DNA of 64,000 nt, from contig NZ_JAALBX010000002.1 in the NCBI RefSeq assembly GCF_011077955.1, positions 434,001 through 498,000 of the forward strand, in the 5' to 3' direction. Position numbers and translations under genes: made by a program. A model generated the notes under the pieces. It was given only the letters and a program-made list of their open reading frames with translations, was not told the DNA's origin and did no database searches. Each line of letters begins with the position of its first letter. Position 1 is the stretch's first letter. The stretch is from Citrobacter freundii. Lineage in GTDB: Bacteria > Pseudomonadota > Gammaproteobacteria > Enterobacterales > Enterobacteriaceae. Positions 32,249 to 42,846 of the stretch are shown here, in pieces.

Positions 32249-33934
32249 ATGGATAAAATTATTGAAATAATTCACCGTATTTACGGTGATAAATTTACAG
32301 CGTCGCATGTTGATAAATTAAGGTGCAGCGTCCTGGAAGGGGCAGGGAGAATTATTGAGAGACGTCATTCAGGTTGGCGTGAATCCGATGTGGTAATTAT
32401 TACCTATGCCGATCAATTTTCCCGAGCGAATGAAAAAACCCTTAAAACATTCAACCGCTTTTATAAAAAACATCTCAACGCGTCATTTCCGGTCGTTCAT
32501 TTTCTTCCTTTTTATCCATGGTCTTCCGATGACGGATTTTCAGTAAAGAATTATGTTCAGATTGATACGCGCTACGGTGACTGGAAAGATGTTGCCGAAA
32601 TAAAGAAATCCTGCCAATTGATGTTCGACTTTGTCTGTAATCATATTTCCGCGCAAAGCGATTGGTTTCAGGGCTATCTACAAGGTCGCCCTGAGTATCA
32701 GGATTTTTTTATAGCCCTTGATCCCGCAACGGATTTATCGGCGGTGACGCGGCCACGAGCGTTGCCGCTGTTAACGCCGTTTACGCTTGCCAGCGGCGAG
32801 GTTAAGTTTATCTGGACCACGTTTAGCCCAGATCAGGTTGACCTCAATTTTGCGAATCCCAACGTGCTGTTGGCGATGGTGGATGTGCTTATGCAGTACC
32901 TTGAACGGGGCGCTGATTATATTCGACTCGATGCCGTCGGTTTTATGTGGAAAACCCCCGGGACATCCTGCATTCACCTTGAAAACACCCACCAGCTGGT
33001 TAAGTTGTTTCGCGCCATTGTAGATGTGGCCGCCCCTGGAACGCTCATCATTACCGAGACCAACGTGCCCCATAAAGACAATGTTTCTTATTTTGGCAAA
33101 GGTGATGATGAAGCGCATATGGTCTATCAGTTCCCGCTTCCGCCGTTGGTGCTGCATGCCATCCGCACCCAGTCAGTAACTACCTTGCGACAATGGGCCA
33201 GTGTCTTACCGATGCGAGGTAACGGCAAAACTACCTGGTTTAACTTTCTGGCATCCCACGATGGCATTGGGTTAAACCCGTTGCGGGGGATCATCGACGA
33301 ACCGGAGATTGTCGCGTTAGTCGACACGCTGGAAAAAGAAGGGGCGAAAGTTAACTGGAAAAATAATCCTGATGGCAGTCGTAGCCCTTATGAGCTAAAC
33401 GCAACCTATATGGATGCGCTAACTCCGCCGTCATGGTCGGATGATGAACGGCTTGCCCGTTTTATCCTGGCTCACGCCTTATTATTAACCTTTCCCGGTG
33501 TGCCTGCGGTTTATATTCAAAGTGTTCTTGGCGGGCGTAATGATTATGACGGTGTTAAACGTCTTGGTTACAACCGTGCAATCAATCGGCAAAAATATGA
33601 TGAGGATGAAATCGAAAATCTTCTCGCCGCCCCTAATAGCCTGCGCGCCCGTACTTTAGAGGCGCTGACGCATCTTATAGCGGTTCGTCAGCGGCATCGT
33701 GCATTTCATCCCGACAGCCATTTTTGTATTACTGAAAAATGTAACGGTGTATTAGAAATTATTCGAGGTAACGCGCAGGACGAAATCATTATCGCGTTAT
33801 TTAATTTCACTGAACGCAGCCAGACTTTATCCTTAGACGAAGGATGTTATCAGGATTTAATTAGCGAGAAATTAATTGATGGCGAGGCAATAACATTACG
33901 GCCCTGGCAATCAGTGTGGTTATGCAATAACTAA
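32249..33934 (+). CDS. ycjM: Glucosylglycerate phosphorylase (GH13 subfamily 18)
   Basis: 561-aa sucrose-phosphorylase-like enzyme; the E. coli homologue acts on glucosylglycerate, releasing glucose-1-phosphate. The GH13 catalytic set is visible: nucleophile Asp228 in YIRLDAVGFMW, acid/base Glu270 in IITETNVPH and the third Asp in FLASHDGIGL. No signal peptide, so cytosolic. First gene of the operon, behind a promoter with CRP-like and LacI-type sites. The ribosome-binding site is weak (GGAA nine bases upstream). Confidence 0.9.
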   Translation: MDKIIEIIHRIYGDKFTASHVDKLRCSVLEGAGRIIERRHSGWRESDVVIITYADQFSRANEKTLKTFNRFYKKHLNASFPVVHFLPFYPWSSDDGFSVKNYVQIDTRYGDWKDVAEIKKSCQLMFDFVCNHISAQSDWFQGYLQGRPEYQDFFIALDPATDLSAVTRPRALPLLTPFTLASGEVKFIWTTFSPDQVDLNFANPNVLLAMVDVLMQYLERGADYIRLDAVGFMWKTPGTSCIHLENTHQLVKLFRAIVDVAAPGTLIITETNVPHKDNVSYFGKGDDEAHMVYQFPLPPLVLHAIRTQSVTTLRQWASVLPMRGNGKTTWFNFLASHDGIGLNPLRGIIDEPEIVALVDTLEKEGAKVNWKNNPDGSRSPYELNATYMDALTPPSWSDDERLARFILAHALLLTFPGVPAVYIQSVLGGRNDYDGVKRLGYNRAINRQKYDEDEIENLLAAPNSLRARTLEALTHLIAVRQRHRAFHPDSHFCITEKCNGVLEIIRGNAQDEIIIALFNFTERSQTLSLDEGCYQDLISEKLIDGEAITLRPWQSVWLCNN

Positions 33935-33946
33935 AAGGAATCCATC

Positions 33947-35236
33947 ATGCGAAAAAATAAAGTCGTGCTGTTATCAGCACTGGTTGCCTGCGCCCTGATG
34001 ACAGGTTGTAAGGATGATAAAAACAAAACCGTAAATATTGAGTTTATGCACTCGTCAGTGGAACAAGAGCGTCAGGCCATTATTGGTAAATTGATTGCCC
34101 GTTTTGAGCAAGAAAACCCGGGCATTACGGTTAAACAAGTTCCGGTTGAGGAAGATGCTTATAACACCAAAGTGACCACGCTTGCGCGCTCGGGGGCATT
34201 ACCCGAGGTGATTGAAATAAGCCATGACTACGCCAAGGTGATGGATAAAGAGCAACTGCTCGATCGCAAAGCCATTGAAGATGTCATTGCGACGCTTGGC
34301 GAACACGCCTTCCATGACGGCGTATTACGCATTGTGCGAACAGAAGACGCGCAGGCCTGGACCGGCGTACCCATCAGCGCGTGGATCCAGGGCATTTGGT
34401 ACAAAAAATCGGTTCTGGCAAACGCAGGCCTCCAGCCTCCGCATAACTGGCAGTCGCTACTGACTGCCGCCGATGCGTTAGCTGACCCGATACATAAAAA
34501 ATATGGCATCGCGCTGCCAACAGCAGAAAGCGTAATGACAGAACAGGCGTTTTCACAGTTCGCGCTTTCTAATGGCGCCAATGTTTTCAATGCCAGTGGC
34601 GCGGTCACGATAGATACGCCGGAAATGGCGCAGGCATTGACGTTCTATCAAACGCTTGCCAAAGACACGATGCCCGGCTCCAACGATGTGATGGAAATCA
34701 AAGACGCTTTTATGAATGGCGCCGCCCCGATGGCGATTTACTCCACTTATATTTTGCCTGCCGTGTATAGCGAAGGAGACCCTCAGGACCTTGGATTCGT
34801 CGTACCAAATGAGAAGACTCCTGCGGTCTACGGCATGATCACCTCGCTTACGCTTACCGCCGGTCAGAATGACGCCGAAACCGACGCGGCGAAGCGTTTT
34901 GTGGTGTTTATGGAACAAGCGCAAAACGCCGCAGATTGGGTGTTGATGTCGCCGGGAGCCGCCTTGCCCGTCATTCGCGCAGTTTCCGATACCCCTTCTT
35001 ATAAAGACAACCCGGTTATCAAAGCCTTTGGCGACCTGCCAGCGCAACTTATCGCCCAGTTTCCTAACGTGAAAGTTTTCGGATCGGTAGGGGATAAAAA
35101 CTTCACCCGCATGGGAGACATCACCGGATCGGGTGCGCTGAACGCCATGGTGAATAACGTAACCGTCGGCAACAAAGCGGTGAACGCGACACTCAGCCAG
35201 AGCCAGGCGCGAATCGCACAGCTTGCCGCGCAGTAA
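33947..35236 (+). CDS. ycjN: ABC sugar transporter, substrate-binding lipoprotein
   Basis: 429-aa family-1 extracellular solute-binding protein. The signal peptide ends in a lipobox (ALMTGC) with the lipidated cysteine at residue 21; the next residue is Lys, not Asp. The mature part has the usual two-lobed fold. It delivers the substrate, presumably a glucoside or guloside, to YcjO-YcjP. It lies 12 bases after ycjM. Confidence 0.92.
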   Translation: MRKNKVVLLSALVACALMTGCKDDKNKTVNIEFMHSSVEQERQAIIGKLIARFEQENPGITVKQVPVEEDAYNTKVTTLARSGALPEVIEISHDYAKVMDKEQLLDRKAIEDVIATLGEHAFHDGVLRIVRTEDAQAWTGVPISAWIQGIWYKKSVLANAGLQPPHNWQSLLTAADALADPIHKKYGIALPTAESVMTEQAFSQFALSNGANVFNASGAVTIDTPEMAQALTFYQTLAKDTMPGSNDVMEIKDAFMNGAAPMAIYSTYILPAVYSEGDPQDLGFVVPNEKTPAVYGMITSLTLTAGQNDAETDAAKRFVVFMEQAQNAADWVLMSPGAALPVIRAVSDTPSYKDNPVIKAFGDLPAQLIAQFPNVKVFGSVGDKNFTRMGDITGSGALNAMVNNVTVGNKAVNATLSQSQARIAQLAAQ

Positions 35237-35258
35237 TCTCAACGCAGGAAGGGTAGTT

Positions 35259-36137
35259 ATGAAAGTTTTTTCAACGCGTTCAGATATGCCATTTGCCCTG
35301 ATGTTACTTGCCCCGAGCCTGGTACTTCTGGGTGGGCTGGTCGCCTGGCCGATGCTCTCGAACGTAGAAATTAGTTTTCTGCGCTTGCCGCTTAATCCGC
35401 GCATTGCCGCGCATTTTGTCGGCCTGACTAATTACATCGCCATACTCAGTGATGCGGGTTTCTGGCATGCACTGTGGACCACGTTCTGGTACACCGCGCT
35501 GGTGGTATTGGGAAGTACAGGCCTCGGGCTTGCGGTCGCGCTGTTCTTTAACCGTGAATTCCGCTTTCGTAAAACTGCGCGCTCTCTGGTGATCCTCTCG
35601 TATGTGACGCCCTCAATCTCGCTGGTCTTCGCGTGGAAATATATGTTCAACAACGGCTACGGGTTGGTGAACTACCTCGGGGTGGACATATTGCACTTGT
35701 ATGACCAGGCCCCGCTGTGGTTCGACAACCCGGCCAGTAGCTTTGTGTTGGTGGTGCTTTTCGCCATCTGGCGTTACTTCCCCTACGCCTTTATATCGTT
35801 TCTGGCGATTTTACAAACCATCGATAAATCGCTTTACGAAGCGGCTGAAATGGATGGTGCAAATGCCTGGCAGCGATTTCGTATCGTTACGTTGCCCGCA
35901 ATTATGCCGGTACTGGCAACCGTCATTACCCTGCGCACTATCTGGATGTTTTACATGTTCGCTGACGTCTGGCTGCTTACCACCAAAGTCGACATCCTCG
36001 GCGTCTATCTCTACAAAACCGCTTTCGCGTTTAACGACTTGGGTAAGGCCTCAGCCATTTCCGTGGTGCTGTTTGCGCTGGTCTTTGCCGTCATTTTACT
36101 TTCCAGGAAACGGGTGAATCTCCATGGCAACAAATAA
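35259..36137 (+). CDS. ycjO: ABC sugar transporter, permease 1
   Basis: 292-aa inner-membrane permease of the MalF type with six helices. The EAA loop (YEAAEMDGANAWQRFRIVTLP) that contacts the ATPase is complete. Start 35259 follows AGGAAGGG at good spacing; an ATG at 35223 inside ycjN is the alternative. It overlaps ycjP by 14 bases. Confidence 0.93.
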   Translation: MKVFSTRSDMPFALMLLAPSLVLLGGLVAWPMLSNVEISFLRLPLNPRIAAHFVGLTNYIAILSDAGFWHALWTTFWYTALVVLGSTGLGLAVALFFNREFRFRKTARSLVILSYVTPSISLVFAWKYMFNNGYGLVNYLGVDILHLYDQAPLWFDNPASSFVLVVLFAIWRYFPYAFISFLAILQTIDKSLYEAAEMDGANAWQRFRIVTLPAIMPVLATVITLRTIWMFYMFADVWLLTTKVDILGVYLYKTAFAFNDLGKASAISVVLFALVFAVILLSRKRVNLHGNK

Positions 36138-36966
36138 ACGCCTTGCGCCGCGCGTCGGCTTTTATCTCGGGCTTATCGGGTTTCTCGGGATCACGTTATT
36201 TCCCTTTTTTGTCATGCTGATGACATCGTTTAAAAGCACGAAAGAAGCGATATCGCTGCATCCTACGCTGTTACCCCAGCACTGGACGGCACAACACTAT
36301 CTCGACATTTTCAACCCGACCATTTTTCCTTTCGTCACCTATTTTCGCAACAGTCTGGTGGTGTCGTTGGCGTCTTCCGGGCTTGCAGTGGTGATTGGCA
36401 TTCTGGGGGCGTACGCCTTATCCAAACTTCGCTTTAAAGGCCGGATGGCAGTCAATGCCAGCTTTTACACCGTGTATATGTTCTCCGGCATTTTGCTGGT
36501 GGTGCCGTTGTTCAAGATCATTACCGCGCTTGGCATCTATGACACGGAAATCGCGCTGATTATCACCATGGTCACCCAGACCTTACCGACGGCGGTCTTC
36601 ATGTTGAAAAGCTATTTCGACACGCTGCCTGATGAAATTGAAGAAGCGGCGATGATGGATGGCCTTAACAGGTTGCAGATCATCTTTTACATCACCGTAC
36701 CGTTGGCGATTTCTGGCCTCATTTCAGTCTTTGTTTACTGCTTTATGGTGGCCTGGAATGACTTTTTGTTCGCATCGATTTTCCTCTCCAGCGCCAGCAA
36801 TTTCACGCTTCCCGTTGGGCTGAACGCGCTCTTTAGCACACCCGACTATATCTGGGGACGCATGATGGCGGCCTCACTTGTCACCGCGTTACCGGTGGTC
36901 GCGATGTACGCACTTTCTGAACGATTTATCAAAAGTGGATTAACGGCGGGCGGCGTTAAAGGCTAA
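36124..36966 (+). CDS. ycjP: ABC sugar transporter, permease 2
   Basis: 280-aa permease of the MalG type with six transmembrane helices and the EAA loop EEAAMMDGLNRLQIIFYITVP. It pairs with YcjO; the matching ATPase, YcjV, is encoded later in the same operon. Confidence 0.93.
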   Translation: MATNKRLAPRVGFYLGLIGFLGITLFPFFVMLMTSFKSTKEAISLHPTLLPQHWTAQHYLDIFNPTIFPFVTYFRNSLVVSLASSGLAVVIGILGAYALSKLRFKGRMAVNASFYTVYMFSGILLVVPLFKIITALGIYDTEIALIITMVTQTLPTAVFMLKSYFDTLPDEIEEAAMMDGLNRLQIIFYITVPLAISGLISVFVYCFMVAWNDFLFASIFLSSASNFTLPVGLNALFSTPDYIWGRMMAASLVTALPVVAMYALSERFIKSGLTAGGVKG

Positions 36967-36992
36967 CCGCATCACAACATAAAGGACATAGT

Positions 36993-38045
36993 ATGAAAAA
37001 GCTTATTGCAGCAGCACCCCGCGTGGCGGCACTGGTCGATTATGAAGACCGCGCCGTTGCAGACAATGAAGTGAAAATTAAGGTGGTATTCGGCGCGCCG
37101 AAACACGGGACGGAGGTGGTTGATTTCCGTGCGGCCAGCCCGTTTATTGACGAGGATTTTAATCCGCAGTGGCAAATGTTCATGCCGCGTGATGACAACG
37201 CGCCGCGCGGTATTGAATTTGGTCGTTTTCAGCTCGGCAATATGGTGGTCGGCGACATCATTGAAGTGGGTAAGAACGTCACCGAATACGCCCTGGGTGA
37301 AAGCGTGTGCACGTATGGACCGTTGCAGAACACAGTGATCGTCAATGGCGTGAATAACTATAAGCTTCGCAAAATGCCGCAAGGGGCCAGTTGGAAAAAC
37401 GCGATTTGCTACGACCCGGCGCAATTCGCCATGAGCGGGGTGCGGGATGCCAAAGTACGAGTCGGCGACTATGTGGTGGTGGTAGGTCTGGGAGCGGTCG
37501 GGCAAATCGCCGTGCAACTGGCTAAAAAAGCGGGCGCGTCGATTGTTATCGGTATCGACCCCATCGCCCATCGCTGCGATATCGCTCGCCGCCACGGCGC
37601 AGACGTCTGCCTCAATCCGCTCGAGTGCGATGTCGGCCTTGAAATTAAGCGACTAACGGGCAAGCAGGGCGCGGACAGCATTATCGAATCGAGCGGCTAT
37701 GCCGATGCGTTGCAAAGCGCGCTTCGTGGCCTGGCTTATGGCGGCATCATCTCTTATATCGCTTTTGCAAAACCCTTCCAGGCCGGATTCAACCTTGGCC
37801 GCGAGGCGCATTTCAATAACGCCAAAATTGTTTTTTCCCGCGCTTCAAGCGAACCCAACCCGGATTATCCGCGCTGGTGTCGCAAACGCATCGAAGAAAC
37901 CTGTTGGGAATTACTGATGAACGGGTACCTCAACTGTGAAGATCTTATTGAGCCGATTGTGACCTTCGCAGACAGTGCCGAAGGCTATATGAAGTATGTC
38001 GACCGCCAGCCTGAGCTGAGCATCAAAATGGGCGTAACGTTTTAA
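36993..38045 (+). CDS. ycjQ: Zinc-type medium-chain dehydrogenase YcjQ (guloside 3-dehydrogenase)
   Basis: 350-aa MDR-family NAD(P)-dependent dehydrogenase. The cofactor motif VVVGLGAVGQIAVQLAKKAGA is at about residues 160-180. In E. coli, YcjQ oxidises D-gulosides (and glucosides) at C3, the first step of a pathway with YcjR and YcjS that converts gulosides to glucosides. The classical structural-zinc cysteines are not evident. It lies 26 bases after ycjP. Confidence 0.9.
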   Translation: MKKLIAAAPRVAALVDYEDRAVADNEVKIKVVFGAPKHGTEVVDFRAASPFIDEDFNPQWQMFMPRDDNAPRGIEFGRFQLGNMVVGDIIEVGKNVTEYALGESVCTYGPLQNTVIVNGVNNYKLRKMPQGASWKNAICYDPAQFAMSGVRDAKVRVGDYVVVVGLGAVGQIAVQLAKKAGASIVIGIDPIAHRCDIARRHGADVCLNPLECDVGLEIKRLTGKQGADSIIESSGYADALQSALRGLAYGGIISYIAFAKPFQAGFNLGREAHFNNAKIVFSRASSEPNPDYPRWCRKRIEETCWELLMNGYLNCEDLIEPIVTFADSAEGYMKYVDRQPELSIKMGVTF

Positions 38046-38061
38046 TACAAGGACGTAAGAA

Positions 38062-38850
38062 ATGAAAATCGCAACACAGAATCAGGCATTTTTTCCTCAG
38101 GATATTCGCGAAAAATTTCGCTACATCAAACAAATGGGTTTCGATGGTTTTGAAATAGACGGCAAACTGCTTGTTGAAAACCTGGCAGAGGTAAAAGCCG
38201 CCATTGAAGAAACCGGGTTGCCTGTCGTCACCGCCTGCGGCGGCTATGAGGGCTGGATCGGTGATTTTATCGAAGAGCGCCGTTTGAATGGCATTGCGCA
38301 AATCACCCGCATTCTCGACGCGTTAGCGCAAGTGGGCGGAAAGGGCATTGTGGTGCCAGCCGCCTGGGGCATGTTTACCTACCGCCTGCCGCCAATGGTG
38401 TCGCCGCGAAGTGTAGCGGGCGATCGTAAAGCCGTGAGCGACTCATTGCGTCTGCTGGATGTCGAGGCGCGCCGCACAGGCACGACAATTTTCCTTGAGC
38501 CGCTCAATCGCTATCAGGATCACATGATCAATACCCTTGCCGAGGCGCGTCGTTATATCGACGAGGGCGGTTATCGTCATGTGCGGATTATCGGCGACTT
38601 CTATCATATGAATATCGAAGAAGATGATCTGAGCGAAGCGCTGCACGCACAGCGCGACCTGCTCGGGCATGTACACCTCGCGGATAATCATCGCTACCAG
38701 CCCGGTAGCGGCTGCATCGATTTCAAAAAGCACTTTGATACGCTGCGCGCCAATGATTACAACGGGTGGGTGGTCTATGAGTGCCGCGTCCGCGCCGACG
38801 ACCCTGCCGCCGCTTATCGCCAGTCACTCGCTTTCTTACGTCTTTGCTGA
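38062..38850 (+). CDS. ycjR: 3-keto-glycoside C4 epimerase YcjR (TIM-barrel)
   Basis: 262-aa xylose-isomerase-like TIM barrel. Probable metal ligands are the acidic and histidine residues in TIFLEPLNRYQ, IIGDFYHMN, HVHLADNHR and VVYECRV. The E. coli enzyme epimerises the 3-keto intermediate at C4. It lies 16 bases after ycjQ and 12 before ycjS, so expression is tightly linked. Confidence 0.9.
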   Translation: MKIATQNQAFFPQDIREKFRYIKQMGFDGFEIDGKLLVENLAEVKAAIEETGLPVVTACGGYEGWIGDFIEERRLNGIAQITRILDALAQVGGKGIVVPAAWGMFTYRLPPMVSPRSVAGDRKAVSDSLRLLDVEARRTGTTIFLEPLNRYQDHMINTLAEARRYIDEGGYRHVRIIGDFYHMNIEEDDLSEALHAQRDLLGHVHLADNHRYQPGSGCIDFKKHFDTLRANDYNGWVVYECRVRADDPAAAYRQSLAFLRLC

Positions 38851-38862
38851 GGGCGGAGCACT

Positions 38863-39909
38863 ATGAGCGGTAGCGACACCAGGTTGCGCGTGGCCATTAT
38901 CGGCGCCGGGAATATTGCCGAACGGGTTCACGCCTCGTTTTATCACACGTGTTCAGATACCCACCTGGTGGGTATCTGCGATAACCGTCCCGAGCAGGCG
39001 CAGCTATTGGCCACCAAATATGGCTGTGAGGCGTTTGATGATGTTGACACCATGCTGTCGACGCTACGTCCGGATGTGGTGAGCGTCTGCTCGCCCAACC
39101 GGTTTCACCATCAACATGTACTGACCGCCCTGGCGGCGGGCTGTCATGTGATGTGTGAAAAGCCGCCGGCGATGTCGCCCGCAGAAGCGAACGAGATGCG
39201 CCTCGCGGCGCGTAAAGCGAAAAAAGTGCTGGCCTATGATTTTCACCATCGCTTTGCGCTGGATGTGCAATTGCTGCGTGAGCAGGTGGCGGCGGGTACG
39301 TTAGGCGAAGTCTATGTCACCACCGCCCGGGCTTTGCGTCGCTGCGGGGTGCCGGGGTGGGGCGTATTTACCAATAAAACGTTGCAGGGCGGCGGGCCGC
39401 TGATCGATATCGGCATCCATATGCTCGATGCCGCCCTGTTCGTGCTGGGGTTTCCGGCGGTGAAATGCGTCTCTGCCCACAGTTTTCAAAAACTTGGCAC
39501 CACCAAAAGCAACGGTCAGTTCGGCACCTGGGATCCGGCCAGTTACAGCGTGGAAGACGCCTTATTCGCCACCCTTGAATTTCACAACGGCGGGATCCTG
39601 CGACTGGAAACTTCCTTTGCCCTCAATATTCCTGAACAGTCCATCATGAACGTGCAATTCTGCGGCGATAAAGCCGGGGCGACAATGTTCCCGGCCCATA
39701 TCTATCAGGATGATGCGGGTCAACTGGTCACCCTTATGCAGCGCGAAACCGCAGATGATTTACGCCATGCCCGTTCAATGGCGGCGTTCATTGATCATGT
39801 CAAAGGCAGCCCCGTCGCGTTAGCCGAGGCGGAGCAGGGTTATGAAATTCAACGTCTGGTTCAGGCGATTTATGACGCGGCAGAGCAGGGAGTAACCGTC
39901 GCCTTATGA
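38863..39909 (+). CDS. ycjS: 3-keto-glucoside reductase YcjS (Gfo/Idh/MocA family)
   Basis: 348-aa Rossmann-fold oxidoreductase. The nucleotide-binding motif VAIIGAGNIAERVH and the CEKPPAMSPAEA motif with the conserved lysine are present. The E. coli enzyme reduces the 3-keto glucoside made by YcjQ and YcjR, completing guloside-to-glucoside inversion. It overlaps the ycjT start by four bases (ATGA). Confidence 0.9.
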   Translation: MSGSDTRLRVAIIGAGNIAERVHASFYHTCSDTHLVGICDNRPEQAQLLATKYGCEAFDDVDTMLSTLRPDVVSVCSPNRFHHQHVLTALAAGCHVMCEKPPAMSPAEANEMRLAARKAKKVLAYDFHHRFALDVQLLREQVAAGTLGEVYVTTARALRRCGVPGWGVFTNKTLQGGGPLIDIGIHMLDAALFVLGFPAVKCVSAHSFQKLGTTKSNGQFGTWDPASYSVEDALFATLEFHNGGILRLETSFALNIPEQSIMNVQFCGDKAGATMFPAHIYQDDAGQLVTLMQRETADDLRHARSMAAFIDHVKGSPVALAEAEQGYEIQRLVQAIYDAAEQGVTVAL

Positions 39910-42125
39910 AACCGATAACAACGCTGAACGAGCCGTCTTTCAATCCGCAAACTCTTGATAAATACGCCACCCTCATGGCGCTCGGCAACGGCTATCTTGG
40001 CATTCGCGCCACCCATGAGGAGAGCTACAGTTTGCAAACCCGCGGGATGTATCTTGCCGGCCTGTATCATCGCGCTGGCAAGCGGGACGTGACCGAGTTA
40101 ATTAATCTCCCTGACGTAGTGGGAATGCACATTGAACTTGATGGCGTCCTCTTTACCCTGTTGTCTGGCGACATGATGACGTGGCGACGCGAACTGGCCT
40201 TTTCCAGTGGTGAAGTGGTACGTGACGTGGTGTGGCGTGCGCCTAATGGGCGGCGCTATCGCATTGAAAGCCGTCGTTTTCTTTCCGCTGCGCAAAAGCC
40301 GCTGTTCGCGATGCGATTAGCCATCACCCCGCTTGATTACGACGCGCACATTAGCCTTTCTACCGGTATCGATGCCACTCAGACTAACAGCGGACGTCAG
40401 CATCTGGATGAAGTCTCGTTACGGGTGTACGACGAGCGGTTCCTGCAGGGCGTCTATGGCGTGCAGGAGAGTGAGGTGAAGGTCGCGATCGGCTGCCATT
40501 GCGCCCTGACAAATGCCGTTCATCGTGTACGCGCCGTTAATCGCAAGTTAGTACAACACGCCGTGAGCAAGGTAGCGTTGGGCGAAACCCTTATCGTTGA
40601 GAAAATTTGCTGGATAGAAGGGCATCCTGATGAAACGCCCGCAAATATTGAGCAAACAACCCTCAATGCGCTAAAAGCCGCCGTGGCTGCGGGTTATGAC
40701 GCCTTGCTCGCGGCGTCTTGTAAGGCGCTGGCTCAGTGGTGGGCGCAATGTCGCGTGACGCTTGATTGCGACGACATCCAGGATCAGCGCGCGCTCGACT
40801 TCGCCTTATATCACTTGCACGCCATGACGCCGTTTCATGACGAGCGTGCCAGTATTGCCGCTAAAGGGCTAACCGGCGAAGGGTATAAGGGGCATATATT
40901 TTGGGATACGGAAATTTTCCTGCTGCCGTTTTACGTTTACACCCAACCTGAGGTGGCGCGCAGGCTGCTGCGTTATCGCTGGCATACCTTGCCGGGGGCG
41001 CTTGAAAAAGCACGGCGCTGTGGCTATGAGGGCGCGTTGTTTCCCTGGGAAAGCGCGCGTACGGGAGAAGAAGAGACGCCAGAATTCGCGGCCATCAATA
41101 TTCGTACCGGGGAGCGACAGCGCGTTGCGTCAGCGCTGGCTGAGCATCATCTGGTCGCCGATATTGCCTGGGCGGTATTGCGCTATGTGCATATCACCGC
41201 CGATGACGCGTTCTTACAAGGTGAAGGGGGGGAACTGCTTTATCAAACGGCGTGCTTCTGGCTGAGTCGCACTACTGAGGTCGGCGATCATCTCGACATT
41301 CACGATGTGATAGGGCCAGATGAGTACACCGAGCACGTCAATAACAATGCCTTTACCAATTATATGGCGTTATACAACGTGGCCGGTGCGCTGAAGTATT
41401 GCCCCCGGTCGCTTTTTAGCGCGGACTTTACGGCTCGCGCCGCGCGTTTTATTGCCCGCCTCAGGCTTCCCGAGCCAGACCCTAACGGCGTATTGCCCCA
41501 GGATGACAGTTTTTTCAGTAAGCCGTTTATTGATCTGCGGCGTTATCAGGCTGAGCCGGGTAAGCAAACCATTCTGCTTGATTATTCCCGCGCCGAAGTT
41601 AACGAGATGCAGGTGCTTAAGCAAGCGGATGCGGTGATGCTTTTCTATCTCCAGCCCTGGCTTTTCAGCGAGGCGGTTCAGAAAAGCAGCCTGAAGTGGT
41701 ATCTGCCCCGCACCATACATGACTCATCGCTCAGTAAAACGGTTCACGGGATTGTGGCGGCTCGCTGCAACCTCGCAGACATGGCGTATCGCTTCTGGCG
41801 TGAGGGATGCCAGATTGATCTGGGCGACGAGCCGCACAGTAGTGATGAAGGCCTGCACGCCGCGGCAACGGGCGCCATCTGGCTTGGTGTGATTGAAGGC
41901 TTTGCTGGTATTAGCGTTACCGACGAGCTTTGTATTGCGCCACGTCTACCTGAAGGGTGGCGTACGCTGCGCTTTCCGCTTTGCTATAAGGGGATCCGGC
42001 TCACTATCGCATTAACGCGCACGCATCTCGAAATGACCGCTTCAGCGCCGTTAACGTTCAGATTGTTCGACAAGGCGGTATCACTCACCGGACAGGGTCG
42101 CTTTGCGTATCAGGATTTTATTTAA
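39906..42125 (+). CDS. ycjT: Kojibiose phosphorylase (GH65)
   Basis: 739-aa cytosolic glycoside phosphorylase, slightly shorter than the 755 I recall for E. coli, where it splits kojibiose with phosphate to beta-glucose-1-phosphate and glucose. The GH65 catalytic Glu is in [16 protein letters not shown]. The (alpha/alpha)6 barrel begins near residue 290 ([28 protein letters not shown]). The product fits the next gene, a beta-phosphoglucomutase. Confidence 0.92.
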   Translation: MKPITTLNEPSFNPQTLDKYATLMALGNGYLGIRATHEESYSLQTRGMYLAGLYHRAGKRDVTELINLPDVVGMHIELDGVLFTLLSGDMMTWRRELAFSSGEVVRDVVWRAPNGRRYRIESRRFLSAAQKPLFAMRLAITPLDYDAHISLSTGIDATQTNSGRQHLDEVSLRVYDERFLQGVYGVQESEVKVAIGCHCALTNAVHRVRAVNRKLVQHAVSKVALGETLIVEKICWIEGHPDETPANIEQTTLNALKAAVAAGYDALLAASCKALAQWWAQCRVTLDCDDIQDQRALDFALYHLHAMTPFHDERASIAAKGLTGEGYKGHIFWDTEIFLLPFYVYTQPEVARRLLRYRWHTLPGALEKARRCGYEGALFPWESARTGEEETPEFAAINIRTGERQRVASALAEHHLVADIAWAVLRYVHITADDAFLQGEGGELLYQTACFWLSRTTEVGDHLDIHDVIGPDEYTEHVNNNAFTNYMALYNVAGALKYCPRSLFSADFTARAARFIARLRLPEPDPNGVLPQDDSFFSKPFIDLRRYQAEPGKQTILLDYSRAEVNEMQVLKQADAVMLFYLQPWLFSEAVQKSSLKWYLPRTIHDSSLSKTVHGIVAARCNLADMAYRFWREGCQIDLGDEPHSSDEGLHAAATGAIWLGVIEGFAGISVTDELCIAPRLPEGWRTLRFPLCYKGIRLTIALTRTHLEMTASAPLTFRLFDKAVSLTGQGRFAYQDFI

Positions 42126-42132
42126 CTCAGGA

Positions 42133-42146
42133 TGGGACCGCTCCCG
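42133..42146. promoter_or_regulatory. LacI-type operator O2 before ycjU
   Basis: TGGGACCGCTCCCG shares its first ten bases with operator O1 and is more symmetric. It lies in the 31-base ycjT-ycjU gap, touching the ycjU ribosome-binding site. It may serve an internal promoter, a roadblock or a looping partner of O1. No convincing -35/-10 pair precedes it. Confidence 0.5.
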
Positions 42147-42156
42147 GGAAGGCATG

Positions 42157-42837
42157 ATGTTACAGGCAGTGATATTCGATTTAGACGGCGTGATTACCGA
42201 CACCGCGCATTTACATTTTCAGGCATGGCGAACGGTTGCCGCAGAGACAGGAATTCACATTGACGAGGAGGTCAATGAATCGTTGAAAGGGATTAGCCGT
42301 ATGGCGTCGCTTGAGCGAATTTTGCGCCTGGGCGGCAAGGCGAATACATTCAACGAGGCGCAAAAAGCAGCACTTGCCGGACGTAAAAACGCGCGCTATG
42401 TCGAACTACTGGGCTCCCTCGGACCGCAATCCCTGTTGCCGGGGATAGCACCGTTACTGACTGAACTCAAAACGCAGCAGATAAAAATCGGGCTTGCCTC
42501 GGCTTCTTTAAATGCTCCGCGCATTTTGCAGGCGCTCGGGCTTACAGCCATTTTTGACTACTGCGCCGATGCCAGTCGCATTACCCATTCCAAACCCCAC
42601 CCAGAAATTTTTCTGGCCGCATGTCGAGGTCTTGGCGTTAAACCGCAAGCCTGTGTTGGTGTAGAAGATGCCCAGGCCGGGATAGATGCCATCAACGCCA
42701 GTGGGATGCTATCGATTGGCATTGGTTCAACGCTTCGGGAGGCGGATTTACGGCTTAACAGCACCCAAGAATTGACCTGGCGGCGGATTGCCGGGCTTAT
42801 GGAACACACAGAAAAGGCGACAGGCTTTCGTCGCTAA
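42157..42837 (+). CDS. ycjU: Beta-phosphoglucomutase
   Basis: 226-aa HAD-superfamily enzyme converting beta-glucose-1-phosphate to glucose-6-phosphate, linking YcjT to glycolysis. The nucleophile Asp8 and acid/base Asp10 are in [27 protein letters not shown] and [11 protein letters not shown] complete the HAD motifs. I choose the second of two adjacent ATGs (42154, 42157) for spacing from GGGAAGG and match to the E. coli start. Confidence 0.93.
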   Translation: MLQAVIFDLDGVITDTAHLHFQAWRTVAAETGIHIDEEVNESLKGISRMASLERILRLGGKANTFNEAQKAALAGRKNARYVELLGSLGPQSLLPGIAPLLTELKTQQIKIGLASASLNAPRILQALGLTAIFDYCADASRITHSKPHPEIFLAACRGLGVKPQACVGVEDAQAGIDAINASGMLSIGIGSTLREADLRLNSTQELTWRRIAGLMEHTEKATGFRR

Positions 42838-42846
42838 GGGATCCTT

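Noticed and set aside
34553-35404. 283-codon minus-strand frame opposite ycjN/ycjO
   Set aside because: It is antisense to two well-identified transporter genes and shows no motif.
37489-37502. TGGGAGCGGTCGGG as a third YcjW operator
   Set aside because: It encodes the GLGAVG cofactor motif of ycjQ and lacks the right half of the palindrome.
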